64,000 bases of DNA, taken from positions 4,898,001 through 4,962,000 of the forward strand of contig OZ004589.1 of the NCBI GenBank assembly GCA_963924555.1, read 5' to 3'. The DNA is from Crambe crambe (taxonomy: Eukaryota > Porifera > Demospongiae > Poecilosclerida > Crambeidae). Shown one piece after another: positions 1-22,483 of this stretch (its first letter is position 1; the number at the start of each line of letters is the position of its first letter). The position numbers and the translations under genes were made by a program. Under the pieces are notes generated by a model that did no database searches, was not told where the DNA came from, and saw nothing but the letters and a program-made list of their open reading frames with translations.

Positions 1-275
1 ATATGATTTCATGTGGTAATGGGTGCATTAAATAGAGTAATATGATTTCATGTGGTAAAGGATGAACTTAGTTTCAGTAAATGTGCACTAAATGGAATAT
101 GATTTCATGTGGTAAAGGGTGCACTAAATAGAGTAATATGATTTCATGTGGTAAAGGGTGAACTTAATAGAATATAGTTTCAGTAAATGTACACTAAATG
201 GAATATGATTTTATGTGTAAAGGGTGCACTAAATAGAATAATATGATTTCATGTGGTAAAGGGTGAAATAATATA
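1..275. repeat. Degenerate short tandem repeats
   Basis: The phrase ATGATTTCATGTGGTAAAG recurs about six times, alternating with GTGCACTAAATAGAG and TTTCAGTAAATGTGCAC variants. This is a degenerate minisatellite with mixed spacing. It lies downstream of the last visible TECR exon, so it is probably TECR intron sequence. No exon was recognised inside it. Confidence 0.75.
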
Positions 276-296
276 GAAGTATGGTGGTGGACTTAC

Positions 297-1858
297 TGGA
301 CCACTGTTGGGATGGGAGAGTTTGCAGCTGTGCCATATATGAATGGAGGACGGAAATAGAAGATCAAGTATGTAAAAAGAGGACCAGCATATTCACTCAA
401 GAAAACCTGCAAGGAATGGCGGAGAAATCAAATCATAGCACAATATATCATGTGCAGTGGAATCTCTCAATGCAGACACTGTCCTGATTACAGAGGTGAC
501 CTTATTTCAGGGGTGCACGAAGAAGGTGTCCTGATTAGAGGAAAGTATCCTGGTGTCCTGATTTCAGGGGGTGAATTAAATGAGACACGTCTCCCGATTA
601 TTGCTGATTGAGTACTGGTCCACATTGAGGGGTTATGTATTTTAGGTTTAAAACTTACAGTTGTCCAGCCAATCTGTGGTCCTGCAATTTCACAATATTT
701 AATCAATTTAGTAATTGGTAGGGGCAAGTCTCAAATAATTATTATAATTATCATGCCACTAACTTATTAACATGTTAGAATACTAATCAGACCACCCAGT
801 AATGAGACCACCTCTTTGTTAAGGCCATTACACCATGTACGTAGTTCCAGCTATTTCGACCTCCCTTAAAAAAAGAGACCACTTCTCTCCATAACTAGCT
901 TCACCATGCCCCATATTCCAGCTATTTCTAACCTCCCTAAACCCATGCATATGGTCACATTCACTGTACTCTACTTCTTAAGTGAGCAAAGGGATTTGGT
1001 ATCAATATGCACATACCAAGGTCTTTGAAATAGAGCACACCACCATCGCCAAGGGAGAGTGACTCCAGTGTTACATTGTCCTTGAGAGCTTTGGATTCTA
1101 GCAATATGTGATACAATAATGACCTACATCCATGCATATAGGATCTTACGCAGCTATGCTAATCTAAGGATGCATTGCACAGTTTACGTAGGCAGACATT
1201 TATCTTACTTCTTTCTTTTTCTGCTTTCAACTGCTGTCGGTCAGGATACAATTTTGGTTCTGGAAACACAAAACAGACACAAATTAAAGCCACTTGGTCT
1301 CATAATGCATGTTGTTGTTGTTGTTGTTGCTGTTGGTTTTGTTGTTGTTGTTGTTGTTGTTGTTGTTTTTCCACCAGGCTCTAGGATTTGTGTCACTGTC
1401 TCTCACTTTTTTTGTAAATGCCCTTCTTGACATCTGCCACAGTAGAAGATGGTGATAGCTGAGAAATGAACATCAGACATGCATATAACACTATAGTGCA
1501 ATGAAAACGATTGCAGTGGGCGTGGCATCACAGGTGTTTCTCCCATAAAAAAAGAAAAAAGAAGGTGGTTTGCTTGTAGCAGCATGATGAACCCTATGCC
1601 AGCAGCAGGAGTCAGTACTGTGCCTTGCACTCTAACATGGCTAACTAGTAGTATGCATCATGGGGGTGTGTCCAAAGCTACATTACACTCACCTCTTCCA
1701 ATACACACAGGGTATTTCCATTTCCAAAACGTTTGACTTCAATCTGCAATAATAATTAGTATCAGGAGATAAAATATACAGAGAAAGATAAATCCTGGCT
1801 GACATGGGTGATCAGCTAGCTATCAGTATCACGATCTAGCTCTAGTTCTTACCTTCAT
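297..1858 (-). CDS. TECR: Trans-2-enoyl-CoA reductase, N-terminal exons (partial)
   Basis: Seven exons read on the minus strand: 1858-1853, 1743-1693, 1458-1407, 1259-1209, 1097-1017, 681-659 and 406-297. All have AG/GT borders and compatible phases, giving about 124 residues. The start codon is followed by Lys and then IEVK, like the MK...EVEI start of animal TECR. The ubiquitin-like N-terminus is recognisable from VADVKKGIYKK, KPKLYPDRQ and GGVLYFKDLG. PQIGWTTVFLSEYAGPL and FYFRPPFIYG then match the first membrane-associated part. TECR carries out the last step of the very-long-chain fatty acid elongation cycle at the ER, reducing trans-2-enoyl-CoA with NADPH. The catalytic C-terminal half lies beyond the left edge. 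Exon 6 is only 23 nt long. The last visible exon ends in phase 2 at a GTAAGT donor. Family assignment is from memory of conserved motifs and is strong. Confidence 0.88.
1311..1370. repeat. (GTT)n microsatellite
   Basis: Two runs of GTT/TTG trinucleotides, interrupted by GCTGTTGGTTTT, lie in the TECR intron between exons 3 and 4. Open frames of poly-Val or poly-Cys across it are artefacts. Confidence 0.9.
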
Positions 1859-2619
1859 CTTTGGACTTTGCAAATGATGATCCACTGGACACAATAGCTG
1901 CAAGTGTACGAATTATTATAGGCTAGCTACCTGCAAGTGTCCTTTGCCAATCTAACACTCAAACGAACTCTCAAGAAAGAGCCTTGCAACCTGCAATTGA
2001 GGTCAAAAGGTGAGAGTAAAGACGTCACGTGCATGCATATATTTTACACGCGCCGCGCGGCAACCTAGAGTCAAAAGCTGAGAGTGGAGGAGACAACTAG
2101 CTTCAGCTGTTCCAAGGCGTGGTGGAATCACTTCTTTCTTACCTCTATAAGTGAGTTATAATATTCTTGAGGTCGGCTGAAATAAATCGTAATTATCAGG
2201 AGCTTTAGCTATGTGGCTGGTTAATTGCACTAGCTAGGTTTGAAGTACTAGGCTAGTGATGGGTTCACATTATTCATAGGTTGAGTTGCTACTGGGAAAT
2301 TGGTCAGCAGTAAGGGTTCTCAATAAGCCTAGCCACTAGTAGCTAGCCAACAGTGCAACATGGGGATAGTCCTGAGGAGCTAGCTAGCTAGTAACATTAT
2401 ATAACCCTACAGTTCATTTCTACATAAAAATATTTTTCAATAGTATATTCTGGAACAGGTTAAAGTGATTAGGTGCACATTCATTTTATGTAAGAGGCAA
2501 GGAGAAAACAGCTCTGTTCCTTTCAAATGAAGCCCATCCTAACATTGAAACACTGAGTTGTTGTTTTCCCTGCAAGTTTTTAGATCTGAATTTAAAAACG
2601 CAATATGTACTCGTAGGCA
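1859..2619. promoter_or_regulatory. Head-to-head TECR / SYK upstream region
   Basis: About 760 bp separate the TECR start codon (minus) from the SYK-like start codon (plus), so the two genes are divergent. At 2021-2033 the sequence reads GACGTCACGTGC, which combines a CRE-type ACGTCA half-site with an E-box CACGTG. It is followed at about 2049-2060 by a short GC island (CGCGCCGCGCGG), unusual in this AT-rich DNA. A plausible splice acceptor (CTCGTAG) sits 3 nt before the SYK start, so a non-coding first exon may exist here. No transcription start is proven. Confidence 0.45.
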
Positions 2620-13457
<10,838 letters not shown>

Positions 13458-13804
13458 CATTTGCTATCGTATCAGAGCATATGGGGATTTCCCTTTATTC
13501 ATTATGGGTTTAAAGCAAATAGACCCTTCTCTTCTTTTTTCATTGCATAATATATTGTATAATTTTTTTCTCTCCTCTCAGTCTCTCTCTATATCTTTCA
13601 ACATAATTTTGTGGATTTTAAATAGAAAGTTTTTCTACTACACCAGTATTATTATTATTTGTCAAACTCTTATTGGTTCCAGGAGCTTATTTTGCTTTCT
13701 GCTTTCTTTGGATTTTTATATAGTAGTCCTAGATAGCATCTCCTTTTAAATGTTTGTCGTACATGAACTGTCCATACAATTACAACCCCATACTTAGTAC
13801 CTAG

Positions 13805-13888
13805 CCTCTAGTCTGGCGTAGTTGACCCTATACCATATTTACCTCCGGGAGGAAATGTGGTAAAGGGTCAACTACACCGGACTCTAGG
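13805..13888. repeat. Hairpin in the intergenic 3' flank of SYK copy 1
   Basis: CTCTAGTCTGGCGTAGTTGA and its near-complement TCAACTACACCGGACTCTAG flank a short loop (CCTCCGGGAGG), giving roughly 38-bp arms. It recurs at about 30785-30870 and 45960-46047, between the convergent gene ends in every unit. It could be a MITE or an RNA structure near the 3' ends. Confidence 0.7.
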
Positions 13889-13985
13889 AAAGAACGTGTA
13901 CATAGGAATTGCAAATTCACTTTCTTTGCAGAGGGCTAGGATGCAGTATTCTTCTGTTGCACAGAAAATACAAAAGATATATAAT

Positions 13986-15205
13986 ATCAGAGAGTGCGGT
14001 AGCACTCTCTATGTAGGGATGACTCGGACGGCCGCGCGCGCCGCCTATAGACTAATACTAAAGTGAAATTCTAGTTCTCCCACTTAGACCTAACAAAAGC
14101 TACTGTGAATGATTATCCAGCCTACTAGAGCCTACTACAATGTGCAAACCAAGTTTCAGGACCAGGGAGCTTACCGTTTCAGAAATACGGCAAGCAGGTA
14201 AATCGCTATATTCTTCTTCTTCTCTATTATTATCAGAGAGTGCGGTAGCACTCTCTATGTAGGGATGACTCGGACGGCCGCGCGCGCCGCCTATAGACTA
14301 ATACTAAAGTGAAATTCTAGTTCTCCCACTTAGACCTAACAAAAGCTACTGTGAATGATTATCCAGCCTACTAGAGCCTACTACAATGTGCAGACCAAGT
14401 TTCAGGACCAGGGAGCTTACCGTTTCAGAAATACGGCAAGCAGGTAAATCGCTATATTCTTCTTCTTCTCTATTATTATCAGAGAGTGCGGTAGCACTCT
14501 CTATGTAGGGATGACTCGGACGGCCGCGCGCGCCGCCTATAGACTAATACAAAAGTGAAATTCCAGTTCCCCCACTTAGACCTAACAAAAGCTACTGTGA
14601 ATGATTATCCAGCCTACTAGAGCCTACTACAATATGCAGACCAAGTTTCAGGACCAGGGAGCTTACCGTTTCAGAAATACGGCAAGCAGGTAAATCGCTA
14701 TATTCTTCTTCTTCTCTATTATTATCAGAGAGTGCGGTAGCACTCTCTATGTAGGGATGACTCGGACGGCCGCGCGCGCCGCCTATAGACTAATACAAAA
14801 GTGAAATTCCAGTTCCCCCACTTAGACCTAACAAAAGCTACTGTGAATGATTATCCAGCCTACTAGAGCCTACTACAATGTGCAGACCAAGTTTCAGGAC
14901 CAGGGAGCTTACCGTTTCAGAAATACGGCAAGCAGGTAAATCGCTATATTCTTCTTCTTCTCTATTATCAGAGAGTGCGGTAGCACTCTCTATGTAGGGA
15001 TGACTCGGACGGCCGCGCGCGCCGCCTATAGACTAATACAAAAGTGAAATTCTAGTTCTCCCACTTAGACCTAACAAAAGCTACTGTGAATGATTATCCA
15101 GCCTACTAGAGCCTACTACAATGTGCAGACCAAGTTTCAGGACCAGGGAGCTTACCGTTTCAGAAATACGGCAAGCAGGTAAATCGCTATATTCTTCTTC
15201 TTCTC

Positions 15206-15242
<37 letters not shown>
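13986..15242. repeat. Five-copy 246-bp tandem satellite
   Basis: Units start at CAGAGAGTGCGGTAGCACTC at 13988, 14234, 14480, 14726 and 14969 (periods 246, 246, 246, 243). Each unit opens with a perfect hairpin (AGAGAGTGC, GGTA loop, GCACTCTCT) and contains a GC-rich box CGGCCGCGCGCGCCG. The unit boundary is a TTCTTCTTCTTCTCTATTAT tract, expanded to (TTA)n after the last copy. The array is absent from units 2 and 3. Confidence 0.93.
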
Positions 15243-15243
<1 letters not shown>

Positions 15244-15726
15244 TTCTTAGACAACCATATCTCTCGAACCACTCAAGCTACAGCCATGATTTCTGGACAA
15301 ATCCACTCCAAATTCTACCAACTACGATCTTTTCTACTCGTTGATCCTCGAAAGAGTCGATGAAAAAGGAGACACTATGGAGCACAGCACTCGACTAATT
15401 CAATTAGGAAGCCATCTTTTCTATAATACGCATGCGCATGTATTTGAATATCCAATTATTCGAAATCATAATATTACTCAGCTGTCTCTAGCTAGCTAGC
15501 TAGCTCTAGCTGATGATAGACTACTGTATCGATTCGGGGATTTAGATTCACCACTATTTCAGCATCTTCGACCTCCAAGTATGGCTCAACAACACAACAC
15601 CTTGACTCGATAAATGATTGGGCTGGTATGCTATTGGAGAACTTCTTTCATCTGTCCCTGCATACACATAGAAGAATGAACTCTAATCATAACTAAAACC
15701 ATAAAAGAGAGGAAAAAAGACCAGGA

Positions 15727-16039
15727 ACAAGTAAGGGAAAAAGCATTTCGTGAAATGAAAAAAAGATGTAGGGATGACCACTGCTCAAAAAAGTAAGGAA
15801 ACAAGAAGGATGGAAATGGGATCAATCTTTGTTCTGTATATCCAGCCAACAATCCCTACATATACGTCAGGTAACTTCAGATTATAGTGTAGTAATGTGT
15901 GTATATGTAGGGATTGTTGGCTGGATATACAGAACAAAGATTGATCCCATTTCCATCCTTCTTGTTTCCTTACTTTTTTGAGCAGTGGTCATCCCTACAT
16001 CTTTTTTTCATTTCACGAAATGCTTTTTCCCTTACTTGT
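15727..16039. mobile_element. Perfect long inverted repeat (139-bp arms)
   Basis: The left arm 15727-15865 and right arm 15901-16039 are exact reverse complements by eye, separated by 35 bp. Perfect identity suggests recent origin or active correction. Both arms contain ATGTAGGGATGAC, also present in the adjacent 246-bp satellite units, so the whole 13986-16039 insert may be one composite foldback element. The empty site is visible in units 2 (30960) and 3 (46140), where AT-rich GATATATAATATATAAAATA is uninterrupted. Confidence 0.85.
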
Positions 16040-16095
16040 ATAAAATAGAGCTGAACTTGAAAATGTAACCAGCTGCAGCTGTAGATGAAGTCATA

Positions 16096-19000
16096 TCACA
16101 GGTGGAATGCTGTAATCAAAATCATAATAATATCAAATCTGTGCCATTTCATGTTACATGATGACCTACCTTCCCTTATTTCAGAGGCAATTCCTCTCTG
16201 ACCAATAGCCTCAAGGGCATTGGTTAAACTCCTCCAGCTGGGAGTGCCACTGGTTTGAGTCACGCGATCTTCCTTCCTCAACCACGAGGCCACCATGTCT
16301 CCTTGGAAACTCGGGAGGGTTCTCATCCTCTGCAGGTGAGAGTAGCGCAAACCTAGTTCTGCACCAAGTTCCACCAGGTGATCGTTGCTTAAGTCCACCA
16401 GGAACCGTGCGACTTGATGGTGATCGTCCATTACAAGAGGATCTGGTTCATGTGGAGTTGGTTGTGGTGGAGAATGTGGCAGGGGAGATGAGACTGATGA
16501 GGTAGTGGGAGGCTCACAGTCTACAACAAAGTTTACAAGTATAACCTGTTAGCACTTCTGAGCATGTGTAGTGTAGTTGACAATCAGTGCCATATTGGGC
16601 TTTGTGTGTTTTGAAACTATGGGTTACAGGATGACATCACAATAACTATAACTATTTATAGTAACAAGAGAAAGGTAACTATAAGTGGACTGACCTTCAT
16701 TGTACCAGCATCTTCCATTGAGTGGGATGCGACTTCTTTTATGAGCTTTGTTACAGTGTATCTTGTGGTGAGTTCTTCCTTCCCTCACAGGATGCATCTG
16801 AGCACAATGTTCACACTTGAAGCATGCCATGGGCTCGAGCTTCTCTTTGCTGTAATGGAGGTCCTTCAAGGATCTGAGGATAGACTTCTCCAGGATCTGA
16901 CGCACGCTATTGCACACTTCTTTCAGGGGAGTATCACGATCATGATCGGACGAAAAGGGAAAGAATTTCACTTCCAAGTGGGTAGAGTAGACTTTCAAGG
17001 ACATCTCGTCTTGATCCCAAGGGGAGTGGACTTCGAAGGACACCTGATCTTTAAAGATTTTGTCATGGATTAGAACGAATGTCGTACCAACTTCTTCACT
17101 TTCAGCCTTCTCTGGGGTCATGAGGTGAGTAGATAAGACACCAAAGATACCCTTCGGGCAATGGTCACTCTTGAACTTGAATAAAAGTGGTAGAATATTG
17201 GTCACTGTGTCTCTTTTGGACTCTGGGACGTGGTTTAGGACACACGGAATGAAGTACCTCTTTTCCTGGTCTTCTTTGTCTCCAGGTGTAACAAGAGGAG
17301 TGACGATGCGGAGATGAACCAGAAGTTGAAGAAACTCCTTGGGTTTGATCTTATCATCGCTACTTACAACATTTTCAAAGGCTGATGCTGTGAGAATACC
17401 CTTTTCTCTGAAATCGAGTACCTCGCTTGTTCTAAGGAACTCACCAGAAAAGGTCTTCACGAGGAGATCGGTGATCTTGTCAAAGAGAACTTGAGGTTCT
17501 TTGACGATGATGTGCTTCAAGCCTTCTATGTCGAAGTATCGAATGACACCAATTCTGATGTGGAGGAAACGCAAGAGGTGAGACACCTGGTCCCCTTCGA
17601 TACCATGTTGGGCTGCAAGAACTTTGCATTCGTCCAGGGTCAAGATACTCTGCTTCATATTTTGGAGATCGAGGCAGAACAAGAGGTAACTGATGGGATA
17701 CTCGATGCTGAACTCTTTACGAGTGTTGATAAGGTGGTTAACATTCGATCGAATCTTCTGGAAGTCTTCTTCACTATCGGAAGTGTTGTCCACTGCAAAC
17801 ATGACGTTGTGATCATCACCAGCATACTGGACTAGATCTCGAAAGCCATTGCTCCGTATGATGGAATCCAGATATCGATTCAAGTTGTCAATCTTGTTAG
17901 TGGCTTCGGCTTCAGAAATGAGAATATCTTTGTGTGTGCCAATGATGAAAACCATGGGCTTGTGTGTCTTGACACTGTCTTCCTCTGACGTGTCCATGGC
18001 ATACACACTAGCAAGACACTGGAGCAAGGCTTCTTCAGTGGTGATGGAGGAGGTGTAGCAATTTATGGACTTGCTAGCACTCATCCTGTACTTGACGTAA
18101 AACTTGCTCTTGAAGTCAAGGTCGAGTCTAAAGACAAAGAAGAAAATGGACGGACCAAAGATCAAGAGAGGTAACATTTCCTGGAACTCAACCTGACCTC
18201 CAGTGTCCCTGAGATACAGGGAACAGGTTTTCTTCAGGTACTTTTTAACCTTACGAAAGCCATACTTCTTGATGACTGAATTGATATTTTCGGAGGAAAT
18301 AATCGTACCGACTTTTAGCTTTCGTCTTGGAAGAGGCACTGGTGCATCCTTCCTTTTGGAGTGTGGTTGTGCCACTCGAACTGAACCTACCTTCTTTGCA
18401 GGATCAGGTCGTGCAGAAGCACGTGTGTGGGCACTCTTTTCTGTAGGCTTTTGAGAATTTTCAGGAGGAATTTCGACATTCACACTCTCCTGCCCCAGCT
18501 GTCTCACATACGACACATCACATTCTATTTCTTCCCAAGTGTCACTCTCAAGTATCGTAACCGGGTGGAAAGTGGAAGGGTTGGTGACGTTAATGTCTAC
18601 AATGACGATGGTGTCACACACACCAGTGGAAGCAGTGAACTTCTTTCTTCCTCTGCCCAGCAAGCGATCCATTAAAGAACTCTTCCCCGAACCCGTGGGA
18701 CCAACGAACATGGAATGTGCTAATCTTCGATCGATCTTTCCACTTTTAGCGATGGCATTTTGAACTCCTCTGACGAACTCTTTCATGCCTGCTTCATCTT
18801 CAGGATCATCTGTACAGATTAAAATAGTTATATTGTTAATCAGGTAAGGGGTTACTAGTATTAACATGTGCAAGTCCCTAGTCATCACGTGCACACACAG
18901 CCTGACCAATCATACTGGGGCTAGCACGTGCATGCAAATCAGTGATTGGGAGTTCCACACATGCACATGCCTCATTCATACTTGGAAGACCTTCATAGTC

Positions 19001-22000
19001 ATGCTGTGCGGGTGCATGTTTTGCCTGGGCAAGGAAGTTAGCCATACCTACACCCTCCAAAAAGAACGAAACCAAAAAACAAAACAAAAAACAACAACAA
19101 AAACAACAACAACAACAACAACAAAAAAAAACATGATCCTCGACCTTAAAAAAAATTACATACAAAAAAAAAAAAAAAGAAGATAGTCAAGATCCTATTA
19201 CATTACTTGACCAGGCCAGTGTGTGTGGTCACAATTAATGGGAATATACAATATTCATTTGTTATTGGAATGCAACCTTTTATACTGGACTGACTGGCTC
19301 GTATTCAGGTTTGTGTGAATGCACACTGGCTAGCAACCCTACACCTAAAACATGTCTATGGCCCTGAATAGAAACATATTAGTCTTCAAGATAGTGAAGC
19401 CATGTCCATCTAATATTCCCCATGTCGATAATGATCAAAAAGTGGGAGGGACCATGGGCTCCCCTGTTCCTACACTGATGCCTTGCTCTGCACTGGTGTT
19501 GACAAGTGACTTGCACTCTACATGTTTGACTATGAGAGACAAGTATGTGGACATTCATAGGGTGAAATGACCTTGTGTGAATGACCTTATGTGGCTTGAC
19601 TATGTAATCTCAATGGTTTAAATTATGGTTGGTTGTTATGGTTACCTGGTATAGTGATAAGGTTGAAGCTGCACTCTCTGTCCAATCCAATCACAAGTAG
19701 TTTTGGTGGAGCAGCACTCGTAGACGAGGTCTTCTCTCCAGAGATGGTGATCATGGGAGGATAGTCAAGGAGGTTGGCATCAACTCCCTCAGGGAAAAGT
19801 ATGCTCTTCTTTGAGATCTGCATCAAACGACATCAATATTCAATCTAGATTGCTAATGTCTAATCTGTATACTAACCTGATTCACTGCATCAAACGTTAC
19901 ATCCCATTCTGTAGCATTCTCAGTTTTGAGGATCATATCTTCAGACACCATCTTTGCAGCGATCATGGCACTCATTGCTTCTCCCTTATTTGATCCACCT
20001 GGAAGCAGACCAGCTATGGCTCTCTCACAGTGCTGCAAGAACATGGCATTGGAATACACACCAACTGATAGTGAAATATCTCACCTTTGAGTAGACGGGA
20101 TGATCCAAGTGGGCTAAGAATATTGTTTTGAAAAAGGTGTCTTCTTTAACAGTCCCGAGCAGCCTCACAGTACACAAGAGACTTTCTGTTTTATGAATTA
20201 ATGGATAGATGGATAGATGTTACAATGAAATTGGCTCTTGTTACCTATTGACGATGTCCTGACTCTCTTAGCCACCCGCATTAATTGGAGAGACTTGAGA
20301 GCTATTTCTCCCTCCTGGTCTCCCACTTTGAAGACTCCCTTTGCTTCTTCGACTTCTCTAAAGGGATAGACCGGACCAGACCCCCTGTACTCTGGGGTGG
20401 ATCTGGCCGACAGAAATGCCAAGTCCTCACAATTTTCTTCACTTCGAAGATAAGCACAGTGTTGGATACGCACTCTCACATCTTTTCGCAACTTCCCATT
20501 CCCTCTGGGCTGTATCAGGTAGGCTGGACTAACTGCTTCATAGTCTGGAGGTAGCTCGAACGGTCCAGTCAAACAGGGTCGAACTGATAATGTCAGTCGA
20601 CTTTCTACTGGATCTAGTGCTCCTTCAGGTATGGAGAGAGAGATGCCTACATTGCTCATGTTTATCGTGACTGAAGAGGTGCTGATGGTCATTACTTTTG
20701 GATCTCCATGGAATGTAACATCAGGGGAGTTCATTTCTACATGGAGCGAGTCAGCTAAAAGAGGAGTAACAGATAACGAGTGTCCATTACTTGACATACT
20801 TTACATTTACCTTCAGTGTCTTTGTTGCAACCAAATTCAGTAATTAAAATGGATGCAATTTCTTTCTTCCCCAGAGAAGTTGCAAAATCAAGTGGTGTGC
20901 GATTATTATAATCACGAGCGTTAATATCAGCATTGTATTGAAGGATCAAAGTCCGAACTAGACCGACACTACCTCCTTCGCATGCAGAATGTAGCAGTGA
21001 TTCGCCATTTCTACCTTTGACGTTGGTGTCACTACCAAACTCTTTGATCAAAAGTAATGCAACTTCTTCTTTCCCAAAAGCAGCAGCTACATGGAGTGGC
21101 GTGTCATTCTCATCATTACGAGCATTGATATCAGCATTGTATTGAAGGATCAAAGTCCGAACTAGACCGACACTACCTCCGTAGCATGCAGAATGTAGCA
21201 GTGATCTGCCATAATTACCTTTGACGTTGGTGTCACTACCAAACTCTTTGATCAAAAGTAATGCAACTTCTTCTTTCCCAAAACCAGCAGCTACATGGAG
21301 TGGCGTGTCATTCTGACCATTACGAGCATTAATATCAGCATTGTATTGAAGGATCAAAGTCCGAACTAGACCGACACTACCTCCTTCGCATGCAGAATGT
21401 AGCAGTGATCCGCCATTATTACCTTTGACGTTGGTGTCACTACCAAACTCTTTGATCAAAAGTAATGCAACTTCTTCTTTCCCAAAAGCAGCAGCTACTT
21501 GGAGTGGCGTGTCATTCTGATCATTACGAGCATTAATATCAGCATTGTATTGAAGGATCAAAGTCCGAACTAGACCGACACTACCTCCGTAGCATGCAGA
21601 ATGTAGCAGTGATCCGCCATTATTACCTTTGACGTTGGTGTCACTACCAAACTCTTTGATCAAAAGTAATGCAACTTCTTCTTTCCCAAAAGCAGCAGCT
21701 ACATGGAGTGGCGTGTTATTCAAATTATTACGAGCATTGATATCAGCATTGTATTCAAGGATCAAAGTCCGAACTAGACCGACACTACCTCCATAGCATG
21801 CAGAATGTAGCAGGGATCCGCCATTATTACCTTTGACGTTGGTGTCACTACCAAACTCTTTGATCAAAAGTAATGCAACTTCTTCTTTCCCAAAACCAGC
21901 AGCTACACGGAGTGGCGTGTTATTCAGATTATTACGAGCATTGATATCAGCATTGCATTCAAGGATCAAAGTCCGAACTAGACCGACACTACCTCCTTCG

Positions 22001-22332
22001 CATGCAAAATGTAGCAGCGATCCGCCATTATTACCTTTGACGTTGGTGTCACTACCAAACTCTTTGATCAAAAGTAATGCAACTTCTTCTTTCCCAAAAA
22101 TAGCAGCTACATGGAGTGGCGTGTTATTCAGATCATTACGAGCATTGATATCAGCATTGTACTCACGAATCAATATCTGAACTAGACTGACATTACCTTG
22201 AGCGCAAGCGTGATGCAAGGGAGTCCATAGGTAGGAGTCTGTGGAGTTTACATGACACTCGCCACTTTGCAACAGTTTGCTGAGCTCGTGCACACGATTA
22301 GACTGGACAGCTCTGTGAAGGGGGGTAGCCAT
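16096..22332 (-). CDS. ANK-ZU5-UPA-like-GTPase-death domain protein, copy 1
   Basis: Eight exons: 22332-20811, 20754-20245, 20185-20085, 20032-19877, 19817-19646, 18809-16695, 16520-16170 and 16109-16096. All phases agree, giving 1646 residues. Residues 1-507 hold 15 ankyrin repeats, including six copies of a 68-residue two-repeat module. A ZU5 domain follows (~525-650; SIPEGALDPVESRL and YEAVSPAYLIQP), then a UPA-like stretch (~678-820). The GTPase part has G1 GPTGSGKS (~857), G3 DTGGQ (~1022) and G4 THKD (~1112), resembling Roc GTPases of DAPK/ROCO proteins, followed by a COR-like region. A Cys/His cluster lies at ~1480-1520 (CFKCEHC...HC...RCW). After a Ser/Pro-rich linker, a death domain ends the protein (~1560-1640). 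The combination suggests an intracellular scaffold that senses ligands through ankyrin repeats and recruits death-fold partners. The 60-nt last intron is in frame and open, so it could be retained. Confidence 0.85.
20902..22125 (-). repeat. Six 204-bp two-ankyrin modules (copy 1)
   Basis: Coding tandem repeat of exactly 68 codons. Invariant cores are GKEEVALLLIKEFGSDTNVK and GGSVGLVRTLIL. Variation is concentrated in the turn before each TPL or SLLH and at the residue before FG or GG (Ala/Ile/Gly; Glu/Tyr). Copy-number differences between units are exact multiples of 204 bp in exon 1 length (1522, 1930 and 706 nt). Confidence 0.95.
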
Positions 22333-22483
22333 TTGTAATTGTTTGCTATATACCTCCAGATATACGGGTCCGGGTTATTCTTGGCATACGATAATTATGT
22401 TTGAGGATCGCGGGAAAATTTTTGAAAACCACGCCCACTTTTCCAAAGCCACGCCCACTTTTAATGACTAATTAGCCCTTTGC
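22333..22483 (-). promoter_or_regulatory. Upstream region of ANK gene copy 1 with GC-box-like motifs
   Basis: On the coding strand, AAAAGTGGGCGTGG occurs twice within about 50 bp, at ~22430-22462, roughly 100-130 bp before the start codon. The same motif precedes copies 2 (~37980-38065) and 3 (~55888-55901). GGGCGTGG fits Sp/KLF-type sites. The motif may instead be part of a dispersed repeat, since it also appears at 56010. Confidence 0.35.

Noticed and set aside
17491-18675. Plus-strand open frames of 69-114 codons across the GTPase exon (repeated in all units)
   Set aside because: They are antisense shadows of the conserved GTPase coding sequence; their reappearance only reflects duplication.
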